DNA of 64,000 bases, from the NCBI GenBank assembly GCA_009733775.1, contig WOGZ01000023.1:167916-231915 (forward strand), given 5' to 3'. Position numbers and translations under genes: made by a program. Every line of letters begins with the position of its first letter. Within the stretch, counting starts at the first letter, position 1. Of the stretch, positions 1 to 11,738 are shown piece by piece. The DNA comes from Alectoria sarmentosa (Eukaryota; Ascomycota; Lecanoromycetes; Lecanorales; Parmeliaceae). Below the pieces are notes generated by a model. The model did no database searches and had not been told where the DNA came from. It saw only the letters and a program-made list of their open reading frames with translations.

Positions 1-246
1 TGGGGTGAACTGGGAGTGGCTATCGGTATCGCTGGGGCCGTCGAAACCGAGCTCATGTCCTTGGTGGGTCAAAGCGGAGTAGTCGTCCGATGAGCTAGAT
101 TCGCCAGAATCATGCCGAACAGTATCTGGCCGTTCCTCCATAACCTGAGGAAGGCGATGAGCATCGAGTCGCGCTTTTTCTGGTGTTGTATCTGATCTTG
201 GAGAAACATGGGTATACTCGTAGGCGCTGTCGGTAGTGGCACCCAT
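1..246 (-). CDS. Partial hypothetical protein, N-terminal 82 codons
   Basis: A minus-strand reading frame opens with ATG at 246 and stays open to the window edge, so only the N-terminus is present. The visible part is hydrophilic and rich in Ser, Asp and Thr, with a four-serine run followed by two Asp and a general look of a disordered cytosolic tail. I see no signal peptide, membrane segment or catalytic motif, and I do not recognise the family. The ORF could include an unrecognised intron. An overlapping frame that starts at 284 gives a less protein-like sequence and I treat it as a shadow. The reading frame and its bias support a real gene, but the function is unknown. Confidence 0.5.
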   Translation of the reverse strand, partial: MGATTDSAYEYTHVSPRSDTTPEKARLDAHRLPQVMEERPDTVRHDSGESSSSDDYSALTHQGHELGFDGPSDTDSHSQFTP

Positions 247-1563
247 TGTTGCCAAGGGATTTGAGCCACCGCTACCCTCGTCACTACTTTACTCCGTGAA
301 GTACGGGGACAAAGCCTTTTTTAGCCACTGGGCGAGATCCGATCTCAGATCTGGAGAAAGGTCAACAACCAAGCAGCAAATCCTTCTTACTTGTTGAAAA
401 CAAACGTCGTCCAGCTAATAATTACAGCAGCTTGGGATGATAATCGGTAGTAAGTAATTGGACAGATGATTTCATTACTTACACCCAGGTCAATAACAAT
501 AATATAATTATAATTACAATTATAATAATTGCGCTGAGCAAGAAGGTATTTTTGAAATATCAGTGCGAGAAAGTGTGGAAGTCTCTACTCTACTCTTTTG
601 TACTACTTAGATGGTGATGGAAATCATAAGTAAGCTACTACTTTACTACGGCACTCCCAATGCCGGTTTGGTGCTGTCATGGCCAAGTTTTCGGACATTA
701 AATAAAAGTGATTGCCTCCATCATTTCCCAACATCACAACTCTACTCTACCTTACCTTACATAACCCATCCCCTACGCCTATAAAGCAAGAAGTAAGCCC
801 GGAAATACGAGACAAAAATGCTCACCTGATCTCTGCAAATGGTGGCATCCTCTACAGTGGCACTATTCGCCCTCGTTGCACGAGTTCAAATTGAGTGCCG
901 AGTTTGGCACCTCGATTCAAATGTCGGCTTAGCGGACAGAAAGGTCTTCGCCTGTCCCTCTGGCGTGTAAAACCCATCACCAAATAGCCCCCAAAGTGGA
1001 CGAGCCAGGAATTCTTGGGGGCAGACGCTTACCTCCATGCTTATGACCAGTCCAATGAAACACACCTCTCAGTCTCGCAGTCCAGCACGCATTGATTCCG
1101 TGGCCGATGACTCCTGAAGCAAAGACCCGCTTCTTGACAGATATTGAAAATGCAGGAGCCCGAGCAACGCCACGGTATTGGAAGAGACCAGCGTAAGGGT
1201 AATTTCCATCGTGCTCTACTATGATTAAGAAGACCCAAATCTTTCCTGCGTGCTTCTGGTACCTCCTGGGAACATTCAAGCTCAAGCGCCTGTCTTGGGA
1301 CAATTGTGCAAATGACCGGACCTCACTTATGATTATGTTGAATGGGCGCATACCCTCTCTGGTTTTTTACAAATTTCATATTTTCCTGCATACTGTTCAC
1401 CGCCTTCTGTCTGCCTCTCTCGTCTCTTTATCATGTCAATAGCCGATGGTGCTTGATTCTCTCCGTCTATACACCGCATCTTCTCTCATCAGTTGCCTTA
1501 AAGGCAAGCAACCCTTCCAGATTCCTCCCGTCTTCAAGGGATCGACTCCTGTTCACCACGATC
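247..1563. other. Intergenic region, 1.3 kb
   Basis: This is a non-coding interval between the divergent partial gene and the oxygenase gene. It contains AT-rich patches around 480-540, and a CT-rich tract just before 1564 that fits a fungal promoter or leader for the plus-strand gene. The overlapping minus-strand ORFs at 977-1351 have no recognisable protein character. Confidence 0.5.
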
Positions 1564-3437
1564 ATGGCAGACCGTCCCCAGGAAACATTCTCTGAGTATC
1601 CAGACCAGGCGGCATTCAAAGGTCTAGGTGCGAGAAAGTTTCAGCAGATGGCCAATGACAACATGTTGAGACGCCTCGCAGCAGCGGTAGATGGCCAAGC
1701 TGTTGCCGCCACCTTTGCTTGTGGAGGCTCTCTACTAATTTCCTCTTGCCTCCGAAGAGACGACAGCGATGATGATGGCATTGTGCCCTGCCTCCAATTG
1801 CGATGGAACAAAAAAGACAGTGCTGGGGGCAGAGTCCGCTTTCCTCTCACTCCAGACGACCAAGCGGGGCTGCAGGAGCTCGGGGAGGCTTGCCAGCCTG
1901 CTGCCTTTGGACTGGGCGGCAAAGAAGTCCTTGACCAATCTTACCGAAAAGCTGGAAAATTAGACAGATCCAATTTCCTCACTGACTTCCACCCACATGA
2001 CTGCGGAATATAGACTCTATCCGTCAAATACTTCTGCCGAGCATGACCAAGGGGGGAGAGGGCATCGGTATTGGCACCCGAGGAGTTAGGGCCAAACTGT
2101 ACAAACTAAATGTGGGTAGGCCAGGACTTTTGATCATTCGCTTTAATCATTCTCTCAGGTATACTCCGGTCCTTCTGGCATGTTCAATACGCATGTCGAC
2201 ACTCCACGTGGAGCTAAGAATTTTGGCTCGTTGGTCGTCTGCCTGCCTTGCAGCCACGTGGGTAAGCTTTTATGGAGATTCGTTAGAGAATCAGGTCCCT
2301 GCTGATGCAGTACACGTTAGGTGGCACTTTGAAGATCTGGCACAAAGGAAGGCCTGTAACATTTGATTGGAGCAACGGAGATGAAGAACGATTGCAATGG
2401 GCTGCCTTTTATGGAGATTGCGAGCACCAGGTTATGGAGGTCACCAGTGGACACCGCATCACTCTAACCTACAATCTATACTACTCCGAGGTTGGCAACC
2501 TTGCCCAGCCTGTCGCGGACCCAAAGCAACTTGCCCTCTACAGCATGATTCAGGAGATGTACGAAACCCCAGGATTTATGAGCAAAGGTAGAGATTGAAG
2601 GTTCTTCTTGATAAAATTCTGATTGATACTAATTGATGATCCAGGGGCTTTGATTGGTGTCTTTTGCAATCATCAGTATGCCCATTCTCAATCGAGTGGT
2701 CGTCTGTCACTTCCAGGATCACTCAAAGGCGTTGACCTTGCCGTCTTCGCTGCTTTCAAGGCGCTTGGCCTAAAGGTCCTCGTAAAGCCGGTCATGGAAA
2801 AGTACGGCTGGAACGGCCATTCTTGGGGAGGTCTCAGAGTACGAGCTGTTGGACTGGAAGACAAGCAGTCCGAAGAGCCGGAACTTGATTCCAATGGTCG
2901 TCGCAAAAGTGCTCCGGATTTCGATGGAGAGTTTGGGACGGCAAATGCTGGGGACGACCCAGACCACGAGGAGTATGAGGACTATGATGACTACGATGAC
3001 TATGAAGATTCAGTATCCAAGGGCTCTGTGGTTGGCACTGGTCTACACGGCGTGGTATTGGGTGGAGGTGGTGGCTTGGAGGACATGCACACGGATGACG
3101 ACTACGGAGTATGTTACGACCGTACCTATTGGCCTTCGAAACCCCTTCGAACACTGATCACATCTAAAACAGGGACTCGCACCGAAGAGATGGCGGCACA
3201 AAGTGATACAGGATATTCATTGCTGAGTGACCCAGTTCATGAAGACTTGGCTGAAGCGCACATGGCGGTACGTCCCTGCACCGATGCGAGGAGACGACCC
3301 GATTGACTGAGGACTTGCAGTACGGCAACGAGCCATGTCTATCATGGTCATTCTCAGCAGCCGCGATCATCGTCACGATGCCTTCGAGTTTGAAACGAGA
3401 TTTGCCCTCGACAAATCCAAATGCGAACACAAGTTGA
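1564..3437 (+). pseudogene. 2OG-Fe(II) oxygenase (prolyl 4-hydroxylase-like), frameshifted
   Basis: This encodes a fungal 2-oxoglutarate/Fe(II)-dependent dioxygenase. Proposed exons are 1564-2111, 2159-2261, 2321-2587, 2645-3267 and 3321-3437. The double-stranded beta-helix carries an iron-binding HxD (THVDTP, second exon), the distal histidine in GDCEHQ and the co-substrate arginine in GHRITLTYNLY. The second half includes an acidic Asp/Tyr-rich insertion (about 2950-3010). The break: after NFLTDFHPHDCGI the frame hits TAG at 2011-2013. The frame one base over continues with DSIRQILLP and KLYKLN, which is the expected family sequence. No intron with GT..AG ends can bridge this point, so a single missing base around 2012 is the simplest reading. 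It is either a real lesion or an assembly error. The substrate is unknown. Confidence 0.72.
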
Positions 3438-3905
3438 ATAGGCAGGAGGAAGCCGTAGATTTATAGTGTGGAAACTTCCGGAGAAAGGTATCATCAGTGC
3501 TCGTGAAGGTAGAGCCAGAATTGCAAGCAAGACTTTCTACCGTACAGTACACTATGACCGAAGCACGGCGGCGAAACATGCTCGGCTGTGTCGTTTAATT
3601 GGTTTCCCAGTTCCCACCCTCGTGAAAGGCTGAAATTGAAAGTTTGAAACAAAAGATGGAATTAATCGCCCCACGCCAAGCGAGGATCACAGTTGTGCCT
3701 GCAGAAAATAGACAGTCTTGGCGTTTTCCACGATTGTGCGCCATTGGTGCCATTGGTGCCATTGAAGTCCTTCCGCAGTCATACCAAAGCGAGCACTTTT
3801 GCAGCCATCATCTACGTACTTCACTCGTCAGCATTATCAGTGCTTGAATGCAATAATGTAGGGAAGCCGTTGGTTGTAAGTTAGCTTGGCGTTATGATTT
3901 ATGAT

Positions 3906-3980
3906 TTATCATTCATATCATTTTTGTTCTTATTATCAATTCATCATTTTTATCATCATTAACATCATTGATTACTATCA
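3906..3980. promoter_or_regulatory. Cluster of four GATA-factor sites upstream of the ammonium permease
   Basis: TTATCA occurs at 3906-3911, 3933-3938 and 3950-3955, and CTATCA at 3975-3980. These are reverse-strand HGATAR, the site of AreA/Nit2-type nitrogen GATA factors, which are known to activate ammonium permease genes in fungi. They lie about 450-525 bp before the Mep start. The tract is also rich in TCAT repeats, so some sites may come from low complexity. Confidence 0.4.
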
Positions 3981-4430
3981 TGATTTCCAAGGCACCAAAG
4001 GTGAAAAGGCAACTGTCGGTTCAAGTTCATTCGGTAGGTTGGTAAAGTAGGTAGGTAGGTATTAATAATAATAATATGAGATTGAGATTCACTTTTTTTG
4101 GTGGTGACTGGTGAATTTCGAACCTCCACCACTGTGCCTCATCTCCTGCAACTGTGATCTGCACAGCGTCTTGGCGTTATTAAGCGCAAAACAACTTGAC
4201 CCGCTCCAACCAGATGAGGGCGCAAATCACACGTCTTGCCCTCCCCACTCTTCCTGCTTCCACCCACCCACCTGAGATATTTCAAACCAGACTCGCACTA
4301 CCTAAGGTACTCCAAGGGTTCTAGCCTGAGTTGCATACGAGCAATCAGCAAACATCGCAGCTCGTTGAATTCTCCCAAAGCTCTACCAGGGCCGTGACGC
4401 GTGAGCTGGCCATTCTGAAAATCAATAGAC

Positions 4431-6177
4431 ATGTCCGGTCCTGTGGTGGAAGGGGTTGACCTGAGCGCTCTCAATTACACCACCCTCGTTCCATATAATG
4501 AGACCATACCCACCGGCGGAAACTCCCTCACCCAGGATCTCAACGTTCACTATGATGTATGCCTCTTACCACCAGCATCAGTCATCGCGGCCACTGACTG
4601 ACCCGACAATGCTAGGCCGGCGATATCGCCTGGATGCTCACGTCCACCGCTCTCGTCTTACTCATGATTCCAGGTGTTGGGTAAGTCTTCAAACAACTTG
4701 ACCACTCGATCATCATCCAACTCTGACACCCGTATCAGCTTCTTCTACTCTGGACTCGCGCGAAGGAAATCGGCGCTCTCCCTGATATGGCTTTCGATGA
4801 TGGCTACTGCTGTCACCTCATTCCAGTGGTTCTTCTGGGGCTACTCTCTCACCTTCTCACACTCGGCTGGAAAGTTCATTGGAGACCTCGAAAACATCGG
4901 GTTTAGAAATACGTTGGCTGCACCGTCTGTTGGTAGCCACAGGATCCCAGATCTTATGTTCGCCGTGTACCAGGGCATGTTTGCCGCTATTACGTATGAT
5001 GATCTCCCTCTAATTATTGCATGGTCATGGTTGTTGACATCTCATGTATAGCGTAGCTCTCGCCGTCGGTGCTGTTGCGGAGAGAGGCCGTATGCTCCCC
5101 TGCGTTATCTTCATGCTTGTCTGGGCTACACTCATCTACGACCCGATCGCTTGCTGGACGTGGAATCCTCACGGGTGGGTAGCATCTATGGGTGGACTCG
5201 ACTTTGCCGGCGGCACACCTGTGCATATTTCCTCCGGATCCGCTGCTCTAGCGTACTCGCTTATGCTTGGAAAGAGAAGGGGACATGGAACCCATGAGTT
5301 GAACTTTCGACCTCACAACGTGACTCAAGTCATCATCGGAACGGTATTTCTATGGGTTGGATGGTTTGGCTTCAATGCCGGTTCGGCCCTGAGTGCAAGC
5401 ATGCGCGCTGTCATGGCCGCTGTCGTTACCAACCTCGCAGCTTCCGTCGGAGGAGTGACATGGTGCCTGCTGGATTACAGGCTCGAAAGAAAATGGTCGG
5501 CCGTCGGATTTTGTTCTGGAGTGGTCGCAGGCTTGGTTGCGATCACTCCAGGATCTGGATACGTACCAGCTTGGTCCGCTGTGATATATGGCGTTCTTGC
5601 AGGATCCGCGTGTAACTACGGTACGAAGATCAAATTCCTCCTTGGCATTGACGATGCTTTGGATATCTTCGCCGTGCATGCTATCGGTGGACTCGTTGGC
5701 AACCTCTGCACAGGGTTCTTTGCAGCGTAAGTACCACCTTCCGGAAATACACAGTCCGGGCATTGACAAAATTCCAGTGACTACATAGCACACCTCGACG
5801 GCTTCACCGTGATACCTGGGGGATGGCTCAATCACCACTGGATCCAGCTCGCCTACCAGCTCGCTGATTCCGTCTCCGGGTTCGCCTACTCGTTTGGCGG
5901 TTCATGTATCATCCTCTTCCTCATGAACCTCATCCCAGGCCTTCGACTACGAGCCAGTGAAGAAGCTGAGGTCCTCGGCATGGATGATGCCGAGATTGGC
6001 GAATTTGCCTACGATTACGTTGAGCTTACGCGAGACGTCCTCAACGGTGATGCATTGATCGACGATAACGAGTCAAAATATTCTGGCAATCAAGATTCCC
6101 CAATGGGCCATGGTCATGAGAAGAACTTTTCGACATCTTCCGATGAGATACCAATGAAGGTACGCCAGCGGCCGTGA
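4431..6177 (+). CDS. mep2: Ammonium permease, AMT/Mep family (twin-His type)
   Basis: This is a plasma-membrane ammonium transporter of the AMT/Mep/Rh family. Exons are 4431-4556, 4616-4680, 4739-4993, 5052-5726 and 5778-6177, giving 506 aa, the usual length for fungal Mep proteins with 11 membrane helices. Seen in the sequence: the conserved FYSGLARRK at residue 66, the substrate-recruiting Asp about 199 in the DFAGGTPVH signature, and both pore histidines (about 207 in TPVHISSG and 358 in AVHAIGG). Yeast Mep1/Mep3 replace the first His, so this is a Mep2-like twin-His protein, the class that includes the ammonium sensor of yeast. The cytosolic tail keeps the regulatory helix (EVLGMDDAEIGEFAY). 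The N-terminus has NYT and NET sequons. The start is the first ATG of the open frame. A GATA-site cluster upstream fits nitrogen control. Confidence 0.93.
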
Positions 6178-6752
6178 GCAAATCGAGTCTCACTGGCCAA
6201 TTGGTATCAACGGCTAACTTTCTCTTCTCGATATGTATAACGACCCTGGAGTTCTCTTTAATTATCTGGAGGGGTCCAAAGGGTCGTCTAGGGACTCTAG
6301 CGGGGGGCGCAATGTCTTCGTTTAACATAAGGCAGTTGCTATGGGGCGATTTGAAGCGCAGGGACTTTGAAGCATACCTGGATAGGTCTAGCGATTATTG
6401 TGTATCATATTCCACGGTCTAGATATCTACTCTTATACCATGTCTCGGTCTGAGCAGAAAAACTATGCCTTTGAGTTTGTAGCTTCCACCGATCAATGTC
6501 ATGTCTGGTTTTTCCTACCACGTCAAGGCCACGATACTAATGTATATTGCACCACCACTGTCCAGCTTTAGAGATGCAACAATTACGGAAATTTCTCCGA
6601 GCTCCGAGCTCTCCAAAGTGGAGGTCTGTGGTAGGCGCGAGAAGTTTTAGCCGAGGGCTACCCTCTTGCCTGAGTCTATGAACTTCGATCCCTGAACCTC
6701 TGCCACAGGCTTCATTTTCAAGCATCGTTGAAAATAGAGAGCTCTTGCAATC
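6178..6752. other. Intergenic region between mep and cus2
   Basis: The 575 bp hold the 3' flank of the permease and the promoter of the splicing factor, both on the plus strand. I see no further gene. Confidence 0.5.
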
Positions 6753-8333
6753 ATGGCTAGCATCGAATCACCAATCCATTCTCCCGCCCTACCCCTATCT
6801 AACTTCCCCCAAAGTCCCGAAGAATTCGACGCAGACTCACGCGTTTCCTTCTCGAAGCTCGTCAACAAGTTCATCCTTGAAGCAGATAATGGTGAAGAGT
6901 TTGAGTTTGATGATGCACTGAAGAGATGGGTTCCAGTGGTACGCCCTCATCCCCTACGTATATATGAGGGTGCCCATGCAAGCTATGGTCAGGATGGCGG
7001 ATTCTAATTGCATGCCTGGTTGTGGTTGGATCTACAGTTGGACGATGCTTTGATGGAGCAGCAAAGAGCGGCGTACGCTGTTAAAGGTGTGGATGAGTCG
7101 GAGCCGGCGCAGGCGGGCAAGAAGAGGAAGAAGCAGATTTATACCAATGGAGAGGATGTAGGGACCAACTTCTGCCAACCCATCTCCCTGTAGAAGCAGC
7201 CTTGCTACAGACCGCTGATGTTCTATCTTTTAAAACAGGAAACAGGTGGTCGAGTAAACACCAAGAAAGCAAAGCCCACACCAGAACCCCGAGAACGCAA
7301 AAATACGGCTGTCTACGTAACCTCGCTCCCACTTGACACCACAGTGCAAGAAGTTCATGACGTCTTCTCACGATGTGGTGTCATTGCCGAAGAAATCGAC
7401 CGTGGTAAGCCTCGTATAAAACTGTACACCGATGACGATGGAAGCTTCAAAGGAGATGCCCTCATACTCTACTTTCGAGCCGAGAGCGTCGACTTGGCCA
7501 GGCAGCTCCTGGATGATACGGAGTTTAGATTGGGGGATGGGCAGAAAATGAAGGTCGCCGCCGCCGACTTTAGTTATAAAGCTCAGAAAGACGCGCCGCC
7601 GAAAAGCAATATGAAGGAAAAGAAGAAGATAATCAAGAAGACGCAGAAGCTGAATAAGTAGGGCGCCACTTCCTTGCAATACTGTGTGGAGGCATTGCTG
7701 ACCATTCACAGTAAACTCGCAGATTGGGACGATGATGATCCACAAGCTATTCAGGAGACCAGTTCACGGTGGGATAAGGTGGTTATCCTGAAACACCTGT
7801 TCACTCTCAAGGAACTCGAGGTGCTTCTAATTCCTCCATTGATTTTAGTCTACATCCATTTCTAATGCCTCTCTCATCTACAGGAAGACCCAGCAGCCAT
7901 CCTGGATATCAAAGAAGATATCCGAGAAGAATGTGCCAAGATGGGCGATGTCACCAACGTTGTTCTCTTCGACAAAGAACCCGACGGCATAGCAAGTGTA
8001 CGGTATGGTAATGCTGTGGCAGCTAATGAATGCGTGAAGGTATGTATATCGACCCTCCTAAACTCACTGACTCATTACCCAAATCATTACTTGCAAAGCC
8101 CGAGCAAAGCCTACGCTTTTACTGATGTTTCCCTCTGAATGAAGGTCATGAACGGCCGCCACTTCTCCGGCATGGTCGTCGAAGCCTACATCGCCGACGG
8201 CAACGAAAAGTTCAAGAAGTCGAGCGAGAAGAAAGCTGCTATAATTGAAAAAGAAGAGGGTGAGGAAGAGGGCAAGCGATTAGATCAATTTGGAAGCTGG
8301 CTTGAGGAAGAGGCTGGCTCTGCAAAGGAGTGA
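6753..8333 (+). CDS. cus2: U2 snRNP splicing factor Cus2/Tat-SF1-like
   Basis: This nuclear RNA-binding protein is related to yeast Cus2 and human Tat-SF1, which bind SF3b1 and help U2 snRNP folding before spliceosome assembly. Exons are 6753-6938, 7038-7157, 7239-7657, 7712-7820, 7884-8039 and 8145-8333, giving 392 aa. RRM1 spans about residues 124-210 (NTAVYVTSLP through DALILYF). A basic linker follows (KKKIIKKTQK). The second RRM, about 265-345, is a U2AF-homology motif: it carries the RxF signature as GRHFSG (about 334-339) that binds tryptophan-containing ligand motifs in SF3b1. The C-terminus is acidic with a Trp. The third exon can start at 7239 or at 7246 in the frame-neutral sense discussed in the findings. 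All introns are short with normal ends. Family assignment is firm; the in vivo role is by homology. Confidence 0.88.
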
Positions 8334-9484
8334 ATCAGTCGTGAGGAAGTTCGGAGTCTGGAGTGCTGCAGCCTCTGGGTCGTGGGTGAGGATCTCGGCG
8401 AGGATGGAAGTGTCCAGGTGATGGGTTTGTTCCACATGCATGGGACTTGTCGTTGATTCGACGTCAATGATGTCCCCCTTTTGAAAAGCCCACAGGGACT
8501 ATTGTGTTCTTGTCCTTCCAGGTCCAGCGTTTGCAAGTCAAATTTCTGTACGCGCTAACAAGAAGCGGCCCAAGACGCCGCTACGCAAGAAGGGACAAAC
8601 AGAAGCGACCAGACCAGAATTGTTTACAGTTACCCAAAGGAACAAGACACCAATGATGATTCCTCCATGTTAGTCAAGTCGGAAAAGTGACTGCTCAAAT
8701 TGTCGTTGTTGATTTGAATCCACCTATGCTTGACAGCCCTCACAGCATTCTCCCCTCCTTCGACATCACACACAACCTGCACCTCCCTTCCAGACCCCCA
8801 AACTAGATTTACTGCTCCAACACCGTCTGCCTAGAACTCTATAGCTACCCACCCCCCAATCCGTAACTGCTCCGTCAACAACGCAAGCACAGACGCGATA
8901 ATTGGTGCACCGTGACGATGGAAAGTATCCCATGCACGGAGTGCTGGTGCGATCATGTGTGGCAAGACGATAACGATGGCGACGGAGGGACGAGGGTGGG
9001 TGTTGCATTCGAGCCTTAGCCGCAGTCCGAAATGATGACGGGAGGAAAGGGTTGAGCGGAGAGGTTGAGGCGATTGAAGCGGTTTTGGTGGAGGTAGAGC
9101 AATTATAATTTGGGACTCGATGTGGTAGAGGTGGAGGAGCGGCGGTGGGGACATGAATTTTTCCGTGGGAGGATGGACCAGGGATCCACTCGCGCTACAA
9201 CATGAATGAAGGATGCAGGAATGGAGACGACGCAATTTGTAGCACTGTTGAAAAGAAGGCTGCAGCAAAGGTTAGAGCACGACAAGCTTCACCTAGAATT
9301 TGGCACCGCTATGCAATCGCATTGAATTCCTGGCTAATCACCTCGCATGCTTCACTGTTTTTTCGCTAGAAACATAAGCAGTCTGAACCACGTGAACAAC
9401 ATCAATCGTGCGAATGTCGCATCGCTATTGCTACTACTCTCTGTTTCTCAATTGAGAGTGAAAGCAGACGTGCATTCGAACATC
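8334..9484. other. Convergent intergenic region, 1.15 kb
   Basis: This lies between the 3' ends of cus2 (plus) and beta-tubulin (minus). Overlapping minus-strand frames at 8766-9285 are open but low in protein character, with many His, Ser and Cys and no motif. I see nothing else. Confidence 0.45.
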
Positions 9485-11264
9485 CTACTCCTCGCCCTCA
9501 ACAGGAGCTTCCTCCTCACTATCGCGAGTGAAAGTCAGCAGTGATTAAAACGCGCAGCTGGTGGACATGGCTTACTACTCCTCTTCGCCCTCGGAAACGG
9601 AGGCCTCCTGGTATTGCTGGTATTCAGACACCAAGTCGTTCATGTTGCTCTCTGCCTCAGTAAACTCCATCTCGTCCATGCCCTCACCTGTGTACCAATG
9701 CAAGAAAGCCTTACGACGGAACATGGCAGTGAATTGGTCGCCAACACGCTTAAACAGTTCCTGGATGGAAGTGGAGTTGCCGATGAAGGTCGAAGACATC
9801 TTTAGGCCGCGGGGAGGAATCGAGCAGAGAGCTGTCTGGACGTTGTTGGGAATCCACTCGACGAAGTAGGATGCATTCTTGTTCTGAACGTTGCGCATCT
9901 GGTCCTCAACTTCCTTCATGGAGACTTTGCCGCGGAAGATGGCGGCGCAAGTGAGGTAGCGGCCATTTCTGAAGTCTGAGGCGGCCATCATGTTCTTGGG
10001 GTCGTACATCTGTTGAGTCAACTCAGGCACAGTGACAGCGCGGAATGAGTGGGCACCACGGCTAGTGAGAGGTGCGAAGCCAACCATGAAAAAATGTAGA
10101 CGAGGGAATGGCACCATGTTAACGGCCAATTTGCGCAGGTCGGAGTTGAGTTGACCAGGGAAACGGAGACAGGTGGTGATTCCAGACATGACTGCAGAGA
10201 CAAGGTGGTTAAGGTCTCCGTATGATGGGTTTGAGAGCTTGAGGGTGCGCATGCATATGTCATAGAGTGCCTAGATGGACGTGTAAGTACTTAAATTTAT
10301 ACAGAAATTGCCTTTTTGACCAACCTCGTTGTCGATACAGAAGGTTTCATCTGAGTTCTCGACCAATTGATGGACGGATAATGTAGCATTGTATGGCTCT
10401 ACCACGGTGTCGGACACCTTCGGTGATGGCACCACGGAGAATGTAGCCATCATACGGTCTGGGAACTCTTCACGGATTTTCGAGATCAAAAGCGTACCCA
10501 TACCAGCACCAGTTCCTCCACCGAGGGAGTGCGTGATCTGGAAACCCTGAAGGCAATCGCATCCTTCAGCCTCGCGACGCACAACATCGAGGACCTGGTC
10601 CACCAATTCTGCACCCTCGGTGTAATGACCCTTGGCCCAGTTGTTACCAGCACCAGATTGACCAAAGACGAAGTTGTCGGGTCGAAAGAGTTGGCCGAAA
10701 GGACCAGCGCGGACGGCATCCATGGTACCAGGCTCGAGGTCGACGAGGACCGCACGAGGGACATACTTGTCGTTGGATGCCTTCAAGACGGTGAGCTGCA
10801 CATCATTGCAAGGAAAGACATCCTCATACTACCTCATTGAAGTAGACGTTCATACGCTCCAATTGAAGGTCGGATGTCCCATGGTACCTAGACCGGGTCA
10901 GAGGTGTCCGTAAGTCGCGTCGTTTCTAGCATTTGCTTACTGGCCAGAGCCATCGAGTCCATGCTCGCCAGAGATATTCTGCCTGTATCATGAACCACCA
11001 TGAGTATGTCTGTTATGTCGTGTAGTAGGCCTCGAGGATCAACACACCAGAAGGCAGCACCAATTTGGTTACCCTAGCCTTATCAGCCATAATCCAGGTT
11101 GTCAAAGACGAATAGACTCACGCATTGACCGGTTTGGAGATGTACCTGTATATCAGGGAGAGCAGAGTCAGCTATGTAGTCTTCGACCGGCGGTAGGAAG
11201 GGAAATGGCAAGAGACGCGTTTGGAAAATTGTTGTGTAGGAGGACGACGTACAATTTCACGCAT
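9485..11264 (-). CDS. tub2: Beta-tubulin
   Basis: Beta-tubulin is the GTP-binding subunit of the microtubule heterodimer. Eight exons on the minus strand: 11253-11264, 11122-11145, 11048-11073, 10941-10982, 10833-10887, 10325-10780, 9576-10270 and 9485-9518. They give exactly 447 aa, the canonical length. The first exon is only MREI and the last only 11 codons plus stop, restoring the acidic tail EEYEEEAPVEGEE. Without the last intron (9519-9575) the protein would stop after EGEEE. The GTP-binding GGGTGAGMG loop is present. Residues linked to benzimidazole resistance are wild type: His6, Phe167, Glu198 and Phe200 (ENSDETFC), so the encoded protein should be carbendazim-sensitive. Intron 6 has a weak donor, GTTGGT. 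Strong conservation leaves no real alternative. Confidence 0.97.
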
Positions 11265-11738
11265 CTCGACTTTGGAGTAAGATTGAAGACTTTAATGTGA
11301 GTAAAAGAGAGCAAGCCGAGAGATTGAGAGTGATATGAGTGTGAAGGTGGAGTGGTGGTTTAAGAGGACTGAGTTGGAGTCTTGAAGAGAGGAGAGCCGT
11401 GTTGTGGGACGCAAGCGCGAGGGCGCTTCGCAGGCTTGGCGTAAACACTGGAGAAAATCAACTCGCGACCACTATTGGTCCACCAACTTTTTATCTCAAT
11501 TAACTCACTCTCTCCCGAGTTCAATTTGGTGAAACGTTTATTCTGCTACCTTTCTTAGACTTATAGATCGAGTATACAGTCAAAAGGCTGTTCATTATCC
11601 ATTAGAACTTCGGGGGACTGTAGCCGGTATATTACGTCAGTTCTACCGAAAGTTATAATATACTGTACAGAACCATGATCATATTGCTATGCTAGACAGT
11701 CGCATCACATACGGATCCCATTATCTACATATGAGACC
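11265..11738. other. Beta-tubulin promoter and MFS 3' flank
   Basis: The 474 bp upstream of the beta-tubulin start contain a CT-rich tract on the coding strand next to the gene (about 11265-11450), typical of highly expressed fungal genes. The distal part is the 3' flank of the MFS gene. No other gene is seen. Confidence 0.5.

Noticed and set aside
977..1351. 124-aa minus-strand ORF upstream of the oxygenase
   Set aside because: No recognisable domain and an overlapping frame equally open; likely chance.
8766..9285. Overlapping minus-strand ORFs in the cus2/tub2 spacer
   Set aside because: Low-complexity, in several frames at once, with no motif or splice support.
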